Assembly: GCA_964459305.1 (NCBI GenBank)
Contig: CAYWNA010000017.1
Span: forward strand, 1-64,000
Direction of reading: 5' to 3'
From: CAYWNA01 sp964459305
GTDB taxonomy: Bacteria; Planctomycetota; Planctomycetia; Pirellulales; Pirellulaceae
Length of the DNA stretch: 64,000 nucleotides
Within the stretch, counting starts at the first letter, position 1. The number at the start of each line of letters is the position of its first letter. The position numbers and the translations under genes were made by a program. The notes under the pieces were generated by a model. That model was not told where the DNA came from and did not search any database. It was given only the letters and a program-made list of their open reading frames with translations. Positions 34,735-43,819 of the stretch are shown here, piece by piece.

Positions 34735-35160
34735 GGATTACGAGCCGATACCCGATACGCTGTACCGCAATAACGGGGACGGCACGTTCACCGACGTTAG
34801 CGAGGCGTCGGGTGTGAGCCGGGACGCGGGCACGGGAATGGGAACGGTTTGCGCCGATTACGATGACGACGGTGACGTCGAGGATATCAGAGCCACTTCG
34901 GCTCGCGCCTGCACTTCGGGCTCGGTAACCGCAAACACATCGACCGCATCGAGGTTCGCTGGATTGGCGGCGGCGTGGATGTGCTCGATAGTATCCATGC
35001 GGATCGGTTGATATCGATCACCGAAGGGGTGGGGGTAAAATACGAAATACGAAGCACGAAATCCGAAACAAATCCTGGTTTTCGAAATTCGAATGCTCGA
35101 AACGTTCAGTCAATTCGCACGAGTCAACGTGGCGCATGTGGTTTGGCTCCTTTCGCTTGA
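34735..35160 (+). pseudogene. FG-GAP + ASPIC/UnbV protein remnant
   Basis: One frame gives an FG-GAP/VCBS repeat (DTLYRNNGDGTFTDVSEASG, GMGTVCADYDDDGD). At 34888 the frame changes to SHFGSRLHFGLGNRKHIDRI, EVRWIGGGVDVLD and RLISITEGVG, which is the ASPIC/UnbV C-terminal signature. The FG-GAP and ASPIC parts, usually ~150-250 residues apart, are now adjacent, so this is a deletion relic of a gene like the intact one at 36931. The open frame then reads into a heptamer array at 35038. Confidence 0.75.
35038..35107. repeat. Heptameric tandem repeat after the ASPIC remnant
   Basis: Seven-base units AAATACG, AAATACG, AAGCACG, AAATCCG, AAACAAA are followed by partly complementary units (TTTCGAA, ATTCGAA). 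The 7-bp period is the same as in the propeller-gene linkers. The remaining gene-free stretch up to 35511 contains only the promoter listed next. Confidence 0.6.
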
Positions 35161-35241
35161 CTACATGCCGTGCCCTCAATTCCCTGTCCTGAACGGCACA
35201 GGCTGACTGAACTCTTTCTTGGCCGAATGCGTAGTACTGTG

Positions 35242-35270
35242 TTGAGAGGCCCCGAAATCCTAGGTATACT
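35242..35270 (+). promoter_or_regulatory. Predicted sigma-70 promoter of the DUF1559-lipoprotein cassette
   Basis: TTGAGA (35242-35247), a 17-nt spacer and TATACT (35265-35270) give 5/6 matches in each box. The 5' untranslated region would be about 235 nt before the ATG at 35512. No other promoter of this quality is seen between 35047 and 35511. Confidence 0.5.
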
Positions 35271-35511
35271 GTTCGTTGACATAATTTCTCACGGTACGTC
35301 GAAGAGGACTCTTGGTCGCGTTTATTTACCAGCAGCCGTAGCCCCACGGACTTCGCGACCGCCGCCATGAATCCAGTAACAATGCCCGGCACGTTACTAG
35401 TGTCGGTTGGGATTGTGTGAGAAAAGAACGAATCAAAGCATTGTTCGAGTCTGTTGTCATCGCGGGCAGAGCGTACTAATCGTTTTTACATCGAGGAGAG
35501 GAGGTATTGTT

Positions 35512-36528
35512 ATGGCTTTCCGACGTGTTCGTGGTTTCACCTTGGTGGAACTGCTGGTGGTCATCGCCATCATCGGTATTCTGGTTGCCCTTCTATTGCC
35601 AGCCATTCAGGCCGCTCGGGAGGCGGCCCGGCGAACTGAGTGTGTTAACAATATGAAGCAAATTGGCTTGGGATTACACAACTACCACGACACCTACCGC
35701 ACGTACCCGCCCAGCGGGATCCTGCATGGGGAACTACCTGTCACGGTACCACATACACAGGCATACCATCACACCTGGTTGGTCATGCTCCTACCCTTTT
35801 TGGAACAGGGCGCCTTGTATGAGGACGTCAACACGGAGGCTCCCATCTGGAATGATGGGGCAGGCAACCGGCAGGCAATCGTGGCAGAGAATTTGGAAGC
35901 CCTGCAATGCCCCAGTGACGACGTGCTTGAACTGAGCCAGACTCGCAACATGGCGTTCACGAACTATGCCGGCAGCGAAGGTTACCACTGGTGGACCACG
36001 GCCTATCTGAGCGCAGCCCACCATCCAAGCTTCAACTCCGGCGGTGACTTCAGCGGTGTGTTCACCACTACGAAAACCAACAAGCAGGCGAATCTCAGGG
36101 ATGGGACATCCAATGTGATCGCCGTGGCGGAAGTAAACAGCACGGGTTACAAGTGGGGGCCGATCCGATCTTCGGGCACTGGTGTGCCGCGGCTCAACAC
36201 GGGTGAACGGGTGTTCCGCGCGGCGTTTGTGTGGACCGGCGTCTACGGGGAATGTTGCGAGACAGGCCGCTACATGAATCCCGACGGCGGCGGGCCGTCG
36301 ACGGGAGCGCGTTGGTTCCCAGGCGGTTGGCCATACCCATTCTCGCCAACGTATTTGAGCGCTTGGGGACCGAAAGCCGAGTGGCCAGGAGCGGGCAGCC
36401 TCCATCCAGCCGGCACAAATGTGATGCTTGGCGACGCCTCCGTGCGTTCTATTGCGGATAACATCGAGTGGGGCCTTTGGGCCAAACTAAATGGAATCAA
36501 GGATGGATACACGGTTGAAAACTATTGA
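35512..36528 (+). CDS. DUF1559 pseudopilin-like protein (copy 1)
   Basis: 338 residues from the ATG at 35512, preceded by a purine-rich GAGGAGAGGAGG Shine-Dalgarno. The N-terminus RGFTLVELLVVIAIIGILVA is a type IV pilin/pseudopilin prepilin-peptidase site (G|FTLVE), followed by LLPAIQAAREAARRTECVNN and KQIGLGLHNYHDTYRTYPPS, the DUF1559 hallmark. The C-terminus has the usual NVMLGDASVRSIADN (H-x-G-G/TNVMLGD region). DUF1559 proteins occur in tens to hundreds of copies in Planctomycetota, and their role (surface or secreted pseudopilin) is unproven. It is followed after 11 nt by a small lipoprotein gene. Confidence 0.95.
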   Translation: MAFRRVRGFTLVELLVVIAIIGILVALLLPAIQAAREAARRTECVNNMKQIGLGLHNYHDTYRTYPPSGILHGELPVTVPHTQAYHHTWLVMLLPFLEQGALYEDVNTEAPIWNDGAGNRQAIVAENLEALQCPSDDVLELSQTRNMAFTNYAGSEGYHWWTTAYLSAAHHPSFNSGGDFSGVFTTTKTNKQANLRDGTSNVIAVAEVNSTGYKWGPIRSSGTGVPRLNTGERVFRAAFVWTGVYGECCETGRYMNPDGGGPSTGARWFPGGWPYPFSPTYLSAWGPKAEWPGAGSLHPAGTNVMLGDASVRSIADNIEWGLWAKLNGIKDGYTVENY

Positions 36529-36539
36529 GGGAGAACGTA

Positions 36540-36719
36540 ATGCGTAGTTTGCTGATGTTGGTGCTTTTGACGTTTTGCCTGATGCCGTGCGTTGGCTGTG
36601 GGGGAAAACCAGATCCGCGGGACCGACCGGATTTTGTGGATACGACGAAACCGGATGTTGCGGCAGACATGTTGGAGGCACCTGGCGCGGCGCCCAAGAA
36701 GCCGGCCAGCGGCCCGTAG
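36540..36719 (+). CDS. Small lipoprotein paired with DUF1559 copy 1
   Basis: 59 residues from the ATG at 36540, with GAGGGAG overlapping the upstream stop. MRSLLMLVLLTFCLMPCVGC is a lipoprotein signal. The mature part contains GGKPDPRDRPDFVDTTKPDV and ends in a Pro/Ala-rich tail. A similar lipoprotein follows the DUF1559 gene at 44752. The pairing suggests a joint surface function. Confidence 0.75.
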   Translation: MRSLLMLVLLTFCLMPCVGCGGKPDPRDRPDFVDTTKPDVAADMLEAPGAAPKKPASGP

Positions 36720-36798
36720 GCTATCCCGGCCACCTAGCAATCCGATAAGATCCGGGCGGAGTGACCGGTGCGCAAACGCTCTGCGAGAGGTTGCCACG

Positions 36799-36880
36799 GT
36801 ATTTCCGCTCTTGGTGGCAATTGCTGAAGTGCTGATCACCAAGCGAAAAAAGTCGTCGCCTTGGCGGCCTTGCTGGTCTT
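36799..36880 (+). pseudogene. Fragment of a DUF6057-like membrane-protein gene
   Basis: About 80 bp read VFPLLVAIAEVLITKRK and then, after a frameshift, VVALAALLV. They closely match codons of the intact gene at 40942-41020 (LFPLLVAIAEALITRRKAVA). The rest of that gene is absent. It lies just after the DUF1559-lipoprotein cassette, within the ~210 bp that separate the cassette from the convergent ASPIC gene. It marks a former second copy or a local duplication. Confidence 0.65.
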
Positions 36881-36930
36881 CCGGCGGCGAGAACCACTGG
36901 CTCCAACTACGCCTCCGTGGCGTAGTTCAG

Positions 36931-39900
36931 CTATTGAGGCTGGGGATATGGCGAAGGGTGGCCTTGGATAACGATCCACTGCCGACCGGCTGGCAGTTTC
37001 TCGAACGATTGTGGGTCTCCCTGAGGCCAACGAATCGTCAGCTTGTCCACCTCGGTCTGCGGGCCCAATCCAAGCAAGATCTGCCGCTGATTGGTGGCGC
37101 AAAACCCGCCGCCAGCCATCAGCGTCGCGCTCCATCGCCGTGTTCCCGCCTCAATTTCCACCACCGCTCCCACAGCGTCTCGGCTGCACTCTACTCCCCG
37201 AAGCGCGATGGCGATAAAGTGACCGCGTCGCTGCGATGCGTTGGTCAACAACGCCACCGGCGCACCCATGTGCGTGACGCATAAGTCATCCAGTCCGTCT
37301 CGATTCCAATCCAGCCGAGCGACCGCGCGTCCAAAGTATCTGGTCTGAAAGTAGTCGCACGCTGTGGGCGTCCGTTGGAAGCGCGCCTCGCCCAAATTCT
37401 CAAACATTTCCGGAAAAAGTTTGGCCTCGGTGGGGCCAGCCGTGTTTTCGTCGAGATGACCGTTGGCCACAAACAAGTCCAAATCTCCGTCCAACTCCGC
37501 GTCAAAAAATTGGGCGCCCCAGCCCACCCTGTCGGTCGACGGCACCGCGAGTTTCATGTCGAGGCTGAGATCGTCGAACATCGGGCTTGGCCCTTGCGCA
37601 ATCTGCGAGAAGAGGTTGTTACGCTCTCGGAAGAAGTTCGTAACAAACACGTCGAACATTCCGTCGTGATTGATATCCCCGGCGGCGATCCCCATCGATC
37701 CTTGCAGCCTGCCCCCACCGTCATAGGCGACGCCCGCGATCCCCCCCTGCTCGACGAAAGAAACCGGATTGGTGCCCGCGCCTTGGTTAAGGTAAAGGCG
37801 GTTGGCCATCGTGTCGTTAGTCACAAAGACGTCGAGTCCATGTTGGCCGTCGATATCGGCCACCAGCAGTCCCATCCCTTTGCCCGCGCCTTCCGGCAGT
37901 GGGATGCCCGCCTGTTTGGCGACGTCGCGAAACTGCCCGTTGCCGAGATTGAGATAGAGTCGATCCGGTTGGCCAGGAAATAACAATGGAGAGCATTGCG
38001 TCCGCTTGCCGTCGATTTCGCATTGCCGCTCCATGGCGTCGCCGCCAAGGTAGTTGACGGCGTACAAATCGGGCAGGCCATCGCCGCTGAAGTCTGCGAA
38101 CGCGGCGCTCAGCGAAAAGTCGTCGCCCGCCGTGCCGCTGACTTGCGTCGTGTCCTGAAACGTGCCGTCCCCGTTGTTCAAATAGAGCACGTTGGCGCCG
38201 AGATTGGCCACGTAAAGGTCAGGGAACCCGTCGCCGTTATAGTCGCCGACAGCCGTTCCTTGTCCAAACTCCCGGTTCCCGACTCTCGCCAGATCCGCCA
38301 CATCGACAAACCTTCCTCCAAGATTGCGAAACAGCGAGTTCTTCGGCTCCGCTCCGTCTTTGGCAGCGGGCCAGTGTCGTGATTGTGTTAGATAGAGATC
38401 TGGCCATCCGTCGCAGTCGTAGTCGAGCACGCCCACACCGCCCCCGGCAAAGTCGAACACGTAAACCGCCTTTTGAAGTCTCTGGTCGTCGATGAAGTAA
38501 CGAAATTCCACTCCCACGTCGCTCGCCGATTCGCGGAAAGACAACGCGGTAGCGCCGGACGAGACGGCGTCGCTCGAAGCCACGTCGCGGGGCGCCGGGA
38601 ATCGAGGCAGCGGGTAACTTCCGAGATCGATGGCCAGCGCAGGATTGGCGGAGGGCGGCATCAGCTCGCCGTCGGCATTCAACTTCATTTCCAGCCGGGC
38701 GATTGCTTCCTGGGCGAATCGGGAATCCGACTCGATTTGGAGCAGGATCTGGCACCAGCCAATCGCCTCCCAACGACGCTCCAGCTTCTCCAGCAACTCG
38801 ATCATCTTCGTCAGCGTTGCGGGAGAGCGTCCGCCACGCAGCAGCAGGCTGTCGAACGCCAGCAGCAGATCGCCCCGTTGCTGAAACGGCGCCGCATCCT
38901 CGCCTCTTCCCAACGACACCAGCAACTGGGCGATCAAAAAGTGCGCGGCTCGATCGTTCGGAAACCGCTTGATGGCCTCCCACAAGCAACGAATGGCACC
39001 TTCGGTATTGCCATGTCGCTGCAAGTAGCGTCCTCGAACCATCCAGATAGTTGGATGCCGTTCTGCATCGGTGGGCAAATTCGTATGCCATTGAAGAAAC
39101 TCGTCGTACGCGCCGGTGTCCATCAGCAGTTCGCTCAGCGTCGCTTGGGCTTGGCAAAGCTCAGGCTCCGTCACCACGGCCTTCAGCAGTGCTGTCTTGG
39201 CAAGGCGCATCTCAGCCCCTTTGGGCTGCGTCGCCAGCAGAAATCGAATCGGGCCCAACTGAGGCAGCGGGTTCTCCGGATCGACGCTCTCGCAATAGGC
39301 CAAGAATTCGCCGTCCTTATGCTTGTCGGTGCACACTGCCTCCAGTGTGGCCACCAGCTCCAGGTGCTCACGCCTGAGGCGATGTTGAGGGAAGGCGTTG
39401 GCCGCCAACTCATGCGCCTCCCAATTGCGTCCTTCCATGCGCAGCAAGTCGAGCAGACGATCATTGGCCTCTCGATGGCCCGGCGCATGCACGATGGCCA
39501 TGCGCAAGTAACGCTCCGCGTCGTCAAGCCGCCCCAGCTCCCCGCACATCTTGCCGCACTCTACTAGCGTGTCGACCCCCTGAACCTCGCCGTCATCGGT
39601 CACGCGGCGGAGTAGCTGCAGCGATATGTCGGGTCGGCGTTGAATGATGGCAAGCCGCGCGCCCAACACCAGCGCCTCGTTGGAAGGTTGTCCGCGGAGG
39701 ACGGAGTCCATGATGCGGGAGGCCGCCTCGATGTCTCCGCGGGCGTGGGCCGCCTTCGCATCGGCGAGCGTGTGACGCGACATCCGTTTGAATGCGACGG
39801 CCGCCAGCCACGCAGACAGCACCAGCACGACAAACAAGATCAAGATCGCGCGTCGTTTGGAGATGCCGCCCGGAGAGGCATGGACGATGCCACGATTCAT
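36931..39900 (-). CDS. Membrane-anchored TPR / FG-GAP / ASPIC-UnbV protein
   Basis: 989 residues from the ATG at 39900, chosen because a membrane anchor follows (RRAILILFVVLVLSAWLAAV); the frame is open to 40116. Residues ~35-480 are TPR helices (LVLGARLAIIQRRPDISLQL, AERYLRMAIVHAPGHREAND). Residues ~500-860 are FG-GAP/VCBS propeller repeats with calcium-type DxDxDG loops (GVGVLDYDCDGWPDLYLT, GDYNGDGFPDLYVAN). The last ~100 residues are ASPIC/UnbV (GHFIAIALRGVECSRDAVGA, LLGLGPQTEVDKLTIRWPQG). Proteins of this composition are common exported or surface proteins in Planctomycetota, with binding functions inferred. It is divergent from the DUF6057-like operon. Confidence 0.88.
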   Translation of the reverse strand: MNRGIVHASPGGISKRRAILILFVVLVLSAWLAAVAFKRMSRHTLADAKAAHARGDIEAASRIMDSVLRGQPSNEALVLGARLAIIQRRPDISLQLLRRVTDDGEVQGVDTLVECGKMCGELGRLDDAERYLRMAIVHAPGHREANDRLLDLLRMEGRNWEAHELAANAFPQHRLRREHLELVATLEAVCTDKHKDGEFLAYCESVDPENPLPQLGPIRFLLATQPKGAEMRLAKTALLKAVVTEPELCQAQATLSELLMDTGAYDEFLQWHTNLPTDAERHPTIWMVRGRYLQRHGNTEGAIRCLWEAIKRFPNDRAAHFLIAQLLVSLGRGEDAAPFQQRGDLLLAFDSLLLRGGRSPATLTKMIELLEKLERRWEAIGWCQILLQIESDSRFAQEAIARLEMKLNADGELMPPSANPALAIDLGSYPLPRFPAPRDVASSDAVSSGATALSFRESASDVGVEFRYFIDDQRLQKAVYVFDFAGGGVGVLDYDCDGWPDLYLTQSRHWPAAKDGAEPKNSLFRNLGGRFVDVADLARVGNREFGQGTAVGDYNGDGFPDLYVANLGANVLYLNNGDGTFQDTTQVSGTAGDDFSLSAAFADFSGDGLPDLYAVNYLGGDAMERQCEIDGKRTQCSPLLFPGQPDRLYLNLGNGQFRDVAKQAGIPLPEGAGKGMGLLVADIDGQHGLDVFVTNDTMANRLYLNQGAGTNPVSFVEQGGIAGVAYDGGGRLQGSMGIAAGDINHDGMFDVFVTNFFRERNNLFSQIAQGPSPMFDDLSLDMKLAVPSTDRVGWGAQFFDAELDGDLDLFVANGHLDENTAGPTEAKLFPEMFENLGEARFQRTPTACDYFQTRYFGRAVARLDWNRDGLDDLCVTHMGAPVALLTNASQRRGHFIAIALRGVECSRDAVGAVVEIEAGTRRWSATLMAGGGFCATNQRQILLGLGPQTEVDKLTIRWPQGDPQSFEKLPAGRQWIVIQGHPSPYPQPQ

Positions 39901-40386
39901 CGCTTCACCAACCGTTTCCTTTTGGGTGTTCTCCGTCGGATAGGCCCGCACGCCAGCGACCCAAGAACCTGCAGGAAGGCAGGCCAACACCTGTCCCTCG
40001 CGCGACACCACCAACAGAGAATTAACTTGTGGGTGTGGTGGGCCAGCAATCTCTCTACCATGGTACTTGGGACGAAAGTTAGTCCCTATTGTGACGTTAG
40101 AGCATTCTCCAAGCAAGCTCGATGTAGCAGGTTGGAGAACCGTATGTCGCCATCACAGCCCCGCATCCCGCTACCGATCCTGGTCCAAGCACGTTCGTGC
40201 CGGCGTATTGTTGGTAGGCAGGATATGTGTCCTGTTCAGGGAATACGAAGGAATACAATCACGCCTAGGGCGAGCGTTTCACGCCCACATGTGGTAGAAT
40301 GTGGACGTTTGCATTATCAAATCGTGATTGAACGGGTGCTAAATGCGTGCTGTTCTGTCGAAGAACGAAGAGATGAGGCACCGGAA
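39901..40386. promoter_or_regulatory. Divergent intergenic region
   Basis: 486 bp separate the start codons of the ASPIC/TPR gene (minus) and the DUF6057-like gene (plus) and must hold both promoters. I see a 10-bp palindrome CCACATGTGG (40285-40294) but no -35/-10 pair of good quality. No small gene is convincing here. Confidence 0.3.
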
Positions 40387-42282
40387 GTGAAGGACGCTCC
40401 AGACGCCATTTCCCGACGGGCCTCGCGGTCCGGTGTCGATACCGGACTGTTTTTCGCCTTGTTCTATCTGTATGTTTGGCTGGCCATCGACCCTCGGCTG
40501 ATTCACCACACCTTGGGCCTCGTTACGCCCTACCACCCATTCTCTTTCACGACGGGATGGCCGTTCTTGTGGGAGCATCTCGCAATACCCGGCGGGTTGG
40601 TGATGTACGGCTCGCGTTACCTCACGGCCCTTTATACCGTCGGCTGGTTGGGTGCCCTGATCGTAACCGCCGCCGCCTGGACCATGAGCCTGGGGATCGA
40701 TGTCCTGACTCGCCGCTCCGGCCAGCCTCGGGGTATGGTGATTCGCTACGTGCCGGCCGTTCTCATGCTGGTTATCTACAACGGCAACGGTTATCCCCTG
40801 AGGAGCATCCTATCCTTCTTGGTGGCCCTTTTCTGCTTCGTAATCTATCTGCGTCTGGCGGCGCGCGGCACGGCGAAGGTGTCGGCCTCCTTGGTGGTCA
40901 TCTCTGTTGTCGCCTATTACGTCGGGGGCTCGGCAAGCCTGCTATTCCCGCTGTTGGTGGCAATTGCTGAAGCCCTGATCACCAGGCGCAAAGCCGTCGC
41001 CCTGACGGCCTTGTTGTGTGGGCTGGGCGTGCCTTGCCTCGTGGGCGGGATGCTCTTTGGACTTCCCTTCGGCGAAGCTTACGGAGGTTTCCTGAGCCAA
41101 CAGTCGGGAAAATCTGCGGCGTGGACGGGGCGCTACGTCCTGGCCATATTTCTCTGTTTTCCTGCCGTGCTGGCCGGAACCGCTTTGTGGGGCGCCGTGG
41201 TTGCCCGCCGAGTCGCAAAGGCCGCGGATCCGACGTCATCCGAGGAGGGCTCGTCGTGGATGCGAAGGATCGCTCATTTCCTCTCGGTGGGAGAATCGAG
41301 ATGGAGCATGAAAATCGCTGCCGTTTGTCTGGCTGCGGGTACGATCGCCTGGTTTACGTCCGACCGTCATGGCAGGCTCGAGCTGCGGATGGACTACTAC
41401 TGTCAGCAGGGTATGTGGCTCGATGCGCTCGAAACGGCCGATAGAATGGCACGCGACTATTACTGCGTCCCCTGCAACTGGAACGTCATGCTGGCGCTTT
41501 GTCACACAGATCGACTCGGGGACGAGATGTTCCGTTATCCGCAATGGGTGGGCGACAACAGCTTCCTTATGCTTTCGATGGAGAAAGACCCTCACACTTA
41601 CCTGCAAGCCAGTCGGTTTTATTTGGGAATCGGGCATGTGAACCTGGCGGAACTGTGCGCCTACGAAGCGCTCCTGATGACTGGCGACGTGCCTTGGATC
41701 CTGCATCACCTGGCCGTAATCAATATCATCAAGGATCAACCCGAAGCGGCCAAGATCTTCTTGAACGCCCTGAGCAAGAAACCACTCCATCACCGCGCCG
41801 CCAAGGAGATGCTTCGACGTCTCGAAGAGGATCCCCGCCTGGAAAGCGACGCGTGGGTGCAACAAGTGCGCCGGTCCATCGTGAGAAAGGACACGGTGAT
41901 GGCGAAGTATGAGGAGGATTTGGTGGCGCTTGTCGAGGAGAATCCGGATAATAGGATCGCGTTGAACTATCTCATGGCCTACTATCTGCGTGCGTCCCGC
42001 TCCGACAAGGTCGTGGAGAACCTCCGGCATTTCGACCACCTTGAAAATGGAGCACTCCCTCGGCACTATCAGGAAGCGATCATCGTCCACGCGAGAAGGG
42101 ACGGGGATACCGTTCCCAGTAGAGAGGCCAGAGTGGGCGCCGAAACCCTCGGCAGAGCCGAGGTGTTCGCCGAACTCGTCGCGAGTAGTCCGAACCTGGA
42201 AGAGGCCCGGCAAAGGGCGGCGGAGGCTGGTCTTGGCGATTCGTACTTCTTTTATCTCCTTTTTGGCGTTTCTGGTTGGTGA
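40387..42282 (+). CDS. DUF6057-like polytopic membrane protein with TPR-like C-terminus
   Basis: About 631 residues if the GTG at 40387 (VKDAPDAIS) is the start; an in-frame GTG at 40336 is the alternative and no ATG lies close by. Residues ~20-320 contain about eight to ten hydrophobic segments (TGLFFALFYLYVWLAID, YVPAVLMLVIYNGNGYPL, SASLVVISVVAYYVGGSASL, GRYVLAIFLCFPAVLAG). Residues ~320-631 are soluble, helical and TPR-like (YYCQQGMWLDALETADRMA, LGIGHVNLAELCAYEALLM). This two-part layout matches DUF6057 proteins, best known from Bacteroidota. Function unknown. The stop lies 4 nt before the ATG of the CxxCH/PD40 gene, so the two are translationally linked. Confidence 0.7.
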   Translation: MKDAPDAISRRASRSGVDTGLFFALFYLYVWLAIDPRLIHHTLGLVTPYHPFSFTTGWPFLWEHLAIPGGLVMYGSRYLTALYTVGWLGALIVTAAAWTMSLGIDVLTRRSGQPRGMVIRYVPAVLMLVIYNGNGYPLRSILSFLVALFCFVIYLRLAARGTAKVSASLVVISVVAYYVGGSASLLFPLLVAIAEALITRRKAVALTALLCGLGVPCLVGGMLFGLPFGEAYGGFLSQQSGKSAAWTGRYVLAIFLCFPAVLAGTALWGAVVARRVAKAADPTSSEEGSSWMRRIAHFLSVGESRWSMKIAAVCLAAGTIAWFTSDRHGRLELRMDYYCQQGMWLDALETADRMARDYYCVPCNWNVMLALCHTDRLGDEMFRYPQWVGDNSFLMLSMEKDPHTYLQASRFYLGIGHVNLAELCAYEALLMTGDVPWILHHLAVINIIKDQPEAAKIFLNALSKKPLHHRAAKEMLRRLEEDPRLESDAWVQQVRRSIVRKDTVMAKYEEDLVALVEENPDNRIALNYLMAYYLRASRSDKVVENLRHFDHLENGALPRHYQEAIIVHARRDGDTVPSREARVGAETLGRAEVFAELVASSPNLEEARQRAAEAGLGDSYFFYLLFGVSGW

Positions 42283-42286
42283 TAGC

Positions 42287-43819
42287 ATGACGGGGAAATC
42301 GGGTCGAGTCATCCTGATCGTCGTCGCCGTGGCGGTTTCTGTTGGGGCCTGTGCCGTGTGGTGGCGCCAACGGCCGGACGTGACCGCTGCGGTGGCCGTG
42401 CCCCGGCTACCCCGGATCCGCCCCGATTACTCGGGCGTTACGGTTCCTCCAAACATCGCGCCGTTGAACTTCTTGATCGGCGAGCGAGGCAGCCGATTTC
42501 TCGTCCGGGTGACTGCCGAAGCGGGTGACTCGATTGAAATCGTGTCTCGCACACCGAAAATCGCGATCCCCGCCGACGACTGGAGAAAGCTTCTAAACGC
42601 GAACCGTGGCAAGGAGTTGAGGTTCGTGGTCCACGCGGAACAGGACAAACGGTGGCAGAGATACGAGCCGATCGTCAACCGCGTCGCCGGCGACGACATC
42701 GACGGTTACATCGCTTATCGTCTGATAGAGCCGGTGCACACCACGTGGCATCAGATCGCGGTACATCAGCGCGACCTGACGACCTACCGGGAGTCAGTGG
42801 TGCTGGATGGCATGTCTTTTGGCAAGAGCTGCGTCAACTGCCACAGCTTCGCCAACAACGACCCCAATCGCATGTTGATAGGCATCCGGAGCGAGGCGTT
42901 CGGCAATGCGACCATTTTGGTTGCCGACGGCGCAGTGAAGAAGATCGGGGCGCGATTTGGCTACACGGCCTGGCATCCCAGCGGCCAGGCGGCGGCCTAT
43001 TCCATCAATCGGGTGCGTCAGTTTTTCCACTCCGCCGGCGCCGAGGTTCGGGACGTGATCGATCTCGATTCCGCCTTGGGTTACTACCTCGTCCAGACCG
43101 GCAACGTGAAGATGGTACCCGGTGCTTCAGACAAGCGGCGTCTGGAGACATACCCCACCTGGTCCCCCGACGGTCGTTACCTGTACTACTGCAGCGCGCC
43201 CATGCTCTGGGAGGATCGTGAGGAGATTTCGCGCACAAGCTACGCGGAGGTCAAGTACGACCTGATGCGGATCGGCTACGATCTGGCCACGGACGAATGG
43301 GGAGATCCTGAGTTGGTGCTTTCGTCCCAGGAAACGAATCTAAGCATCCTGCAACCTCGCATCTCGCCCGACGGCCGGTTCCTGCTATTTTGTATGTGCC
43401 GCTACGGATGCTTTCCCGCCTTTCAGCCGACCAGCGACCTCTACATGATGGACCTGGACACCGGCGAGTACGCCAAGCTGGACATCAACAGCGAATTCTC
43501 CGAGTCTTGGCACTCGTGGTCAAACAACGGCCGATGGATCGCCTTCAGCAGCAAACGCCGGGGAGCGCCTTTCACCAGATGCTACCTCAGCTTCGTGGAC
43601 AATTCGGGTAAGGCACACAAACCATTCATTCTGCCCCAGTACGAGCCGGACTTCTACGACTCGTTCCTCAAGACGGTCAGCGTCCCCGAGTTAATCACCG
43701 GCCCCGTGCCCGTCACCGCCAGGACCATGGCTTCCGTAGCCCGATCCGACGAAGTGATTACCGTGGACGCAATCACCGGCGCGTCCCCACCCGTCGACGG
43801 CTTGCCCATGAGGGAGTAG
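42287..43819 (+). CDS. Exported heme-motif / TolB-PD40 propeller protein
   Basis: 510 residues from the ATG at 42287, 4 nt after the DUF6057-like stop. The N-terminus (GRVILIVVAVAVSVGACAVWW) is a signal anchor. Residues ~45-180 form a beta domain (NIAPLNFLIGERGSRFLVRV). One CxxCH motif (SCVNCHSF, Cys182-His186) suggests a single covalent heme. Residues ~200-500 are TolB-like PD40 propeller repeats (YPTWSPDGRYLYYCSAPMLW, PRISPDGRFLLFCMC, WSNNGRWIAFSSKR). DUF6057-type genes next to such genes in other phyla suggest a conserved pair. Role unknown; possibly an extracytoplasmic redox or sensory complex (inference). Confidence 0.78.
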   Translation: MTGKSGRVILIVVAVAVSVGACAVWWRQRPDVTAAVAVPRLPRIRPDYSGVTVPPNIAPLNFLIGERGSRFLVRVTAEAGDSIEIVSRTPKIAIPADDWRKLLNANRGKELRFVVHAEQDKRWQRYEPIVNRVAGDDIDGYIAYRLIEPVHTTWHQIAVHQRDLTTYRESVVLDGMSFGKSCVNCHSFANNDPNRMLIGIRSEAFGNATILVADGAVKKIGARFGYTAWHPSGQAAAYSINRVRQFFHSAGAEVRDVIDLDSALGYYLVQTGNVKMVPGASDKRRLETYPTWSPDGRYLYYCSAPMLWEDREEISRTSYAEVKYDLMRIGYDLATDEWGDPELVLSSQETNLSILQPRISPDGRFLLFCMCRYGCFPAFQPTSDLYMMDLDTGEYAKLDINSEFSESWHSWSNNGRWIAFSSKRRGAPFTRCYLSFVDNSGKAHKPFILPQYEPDFYDSFLKTVSVPELITGPVPVTARTMASVARSDEVITVDAITGASPPVDGLPMRE

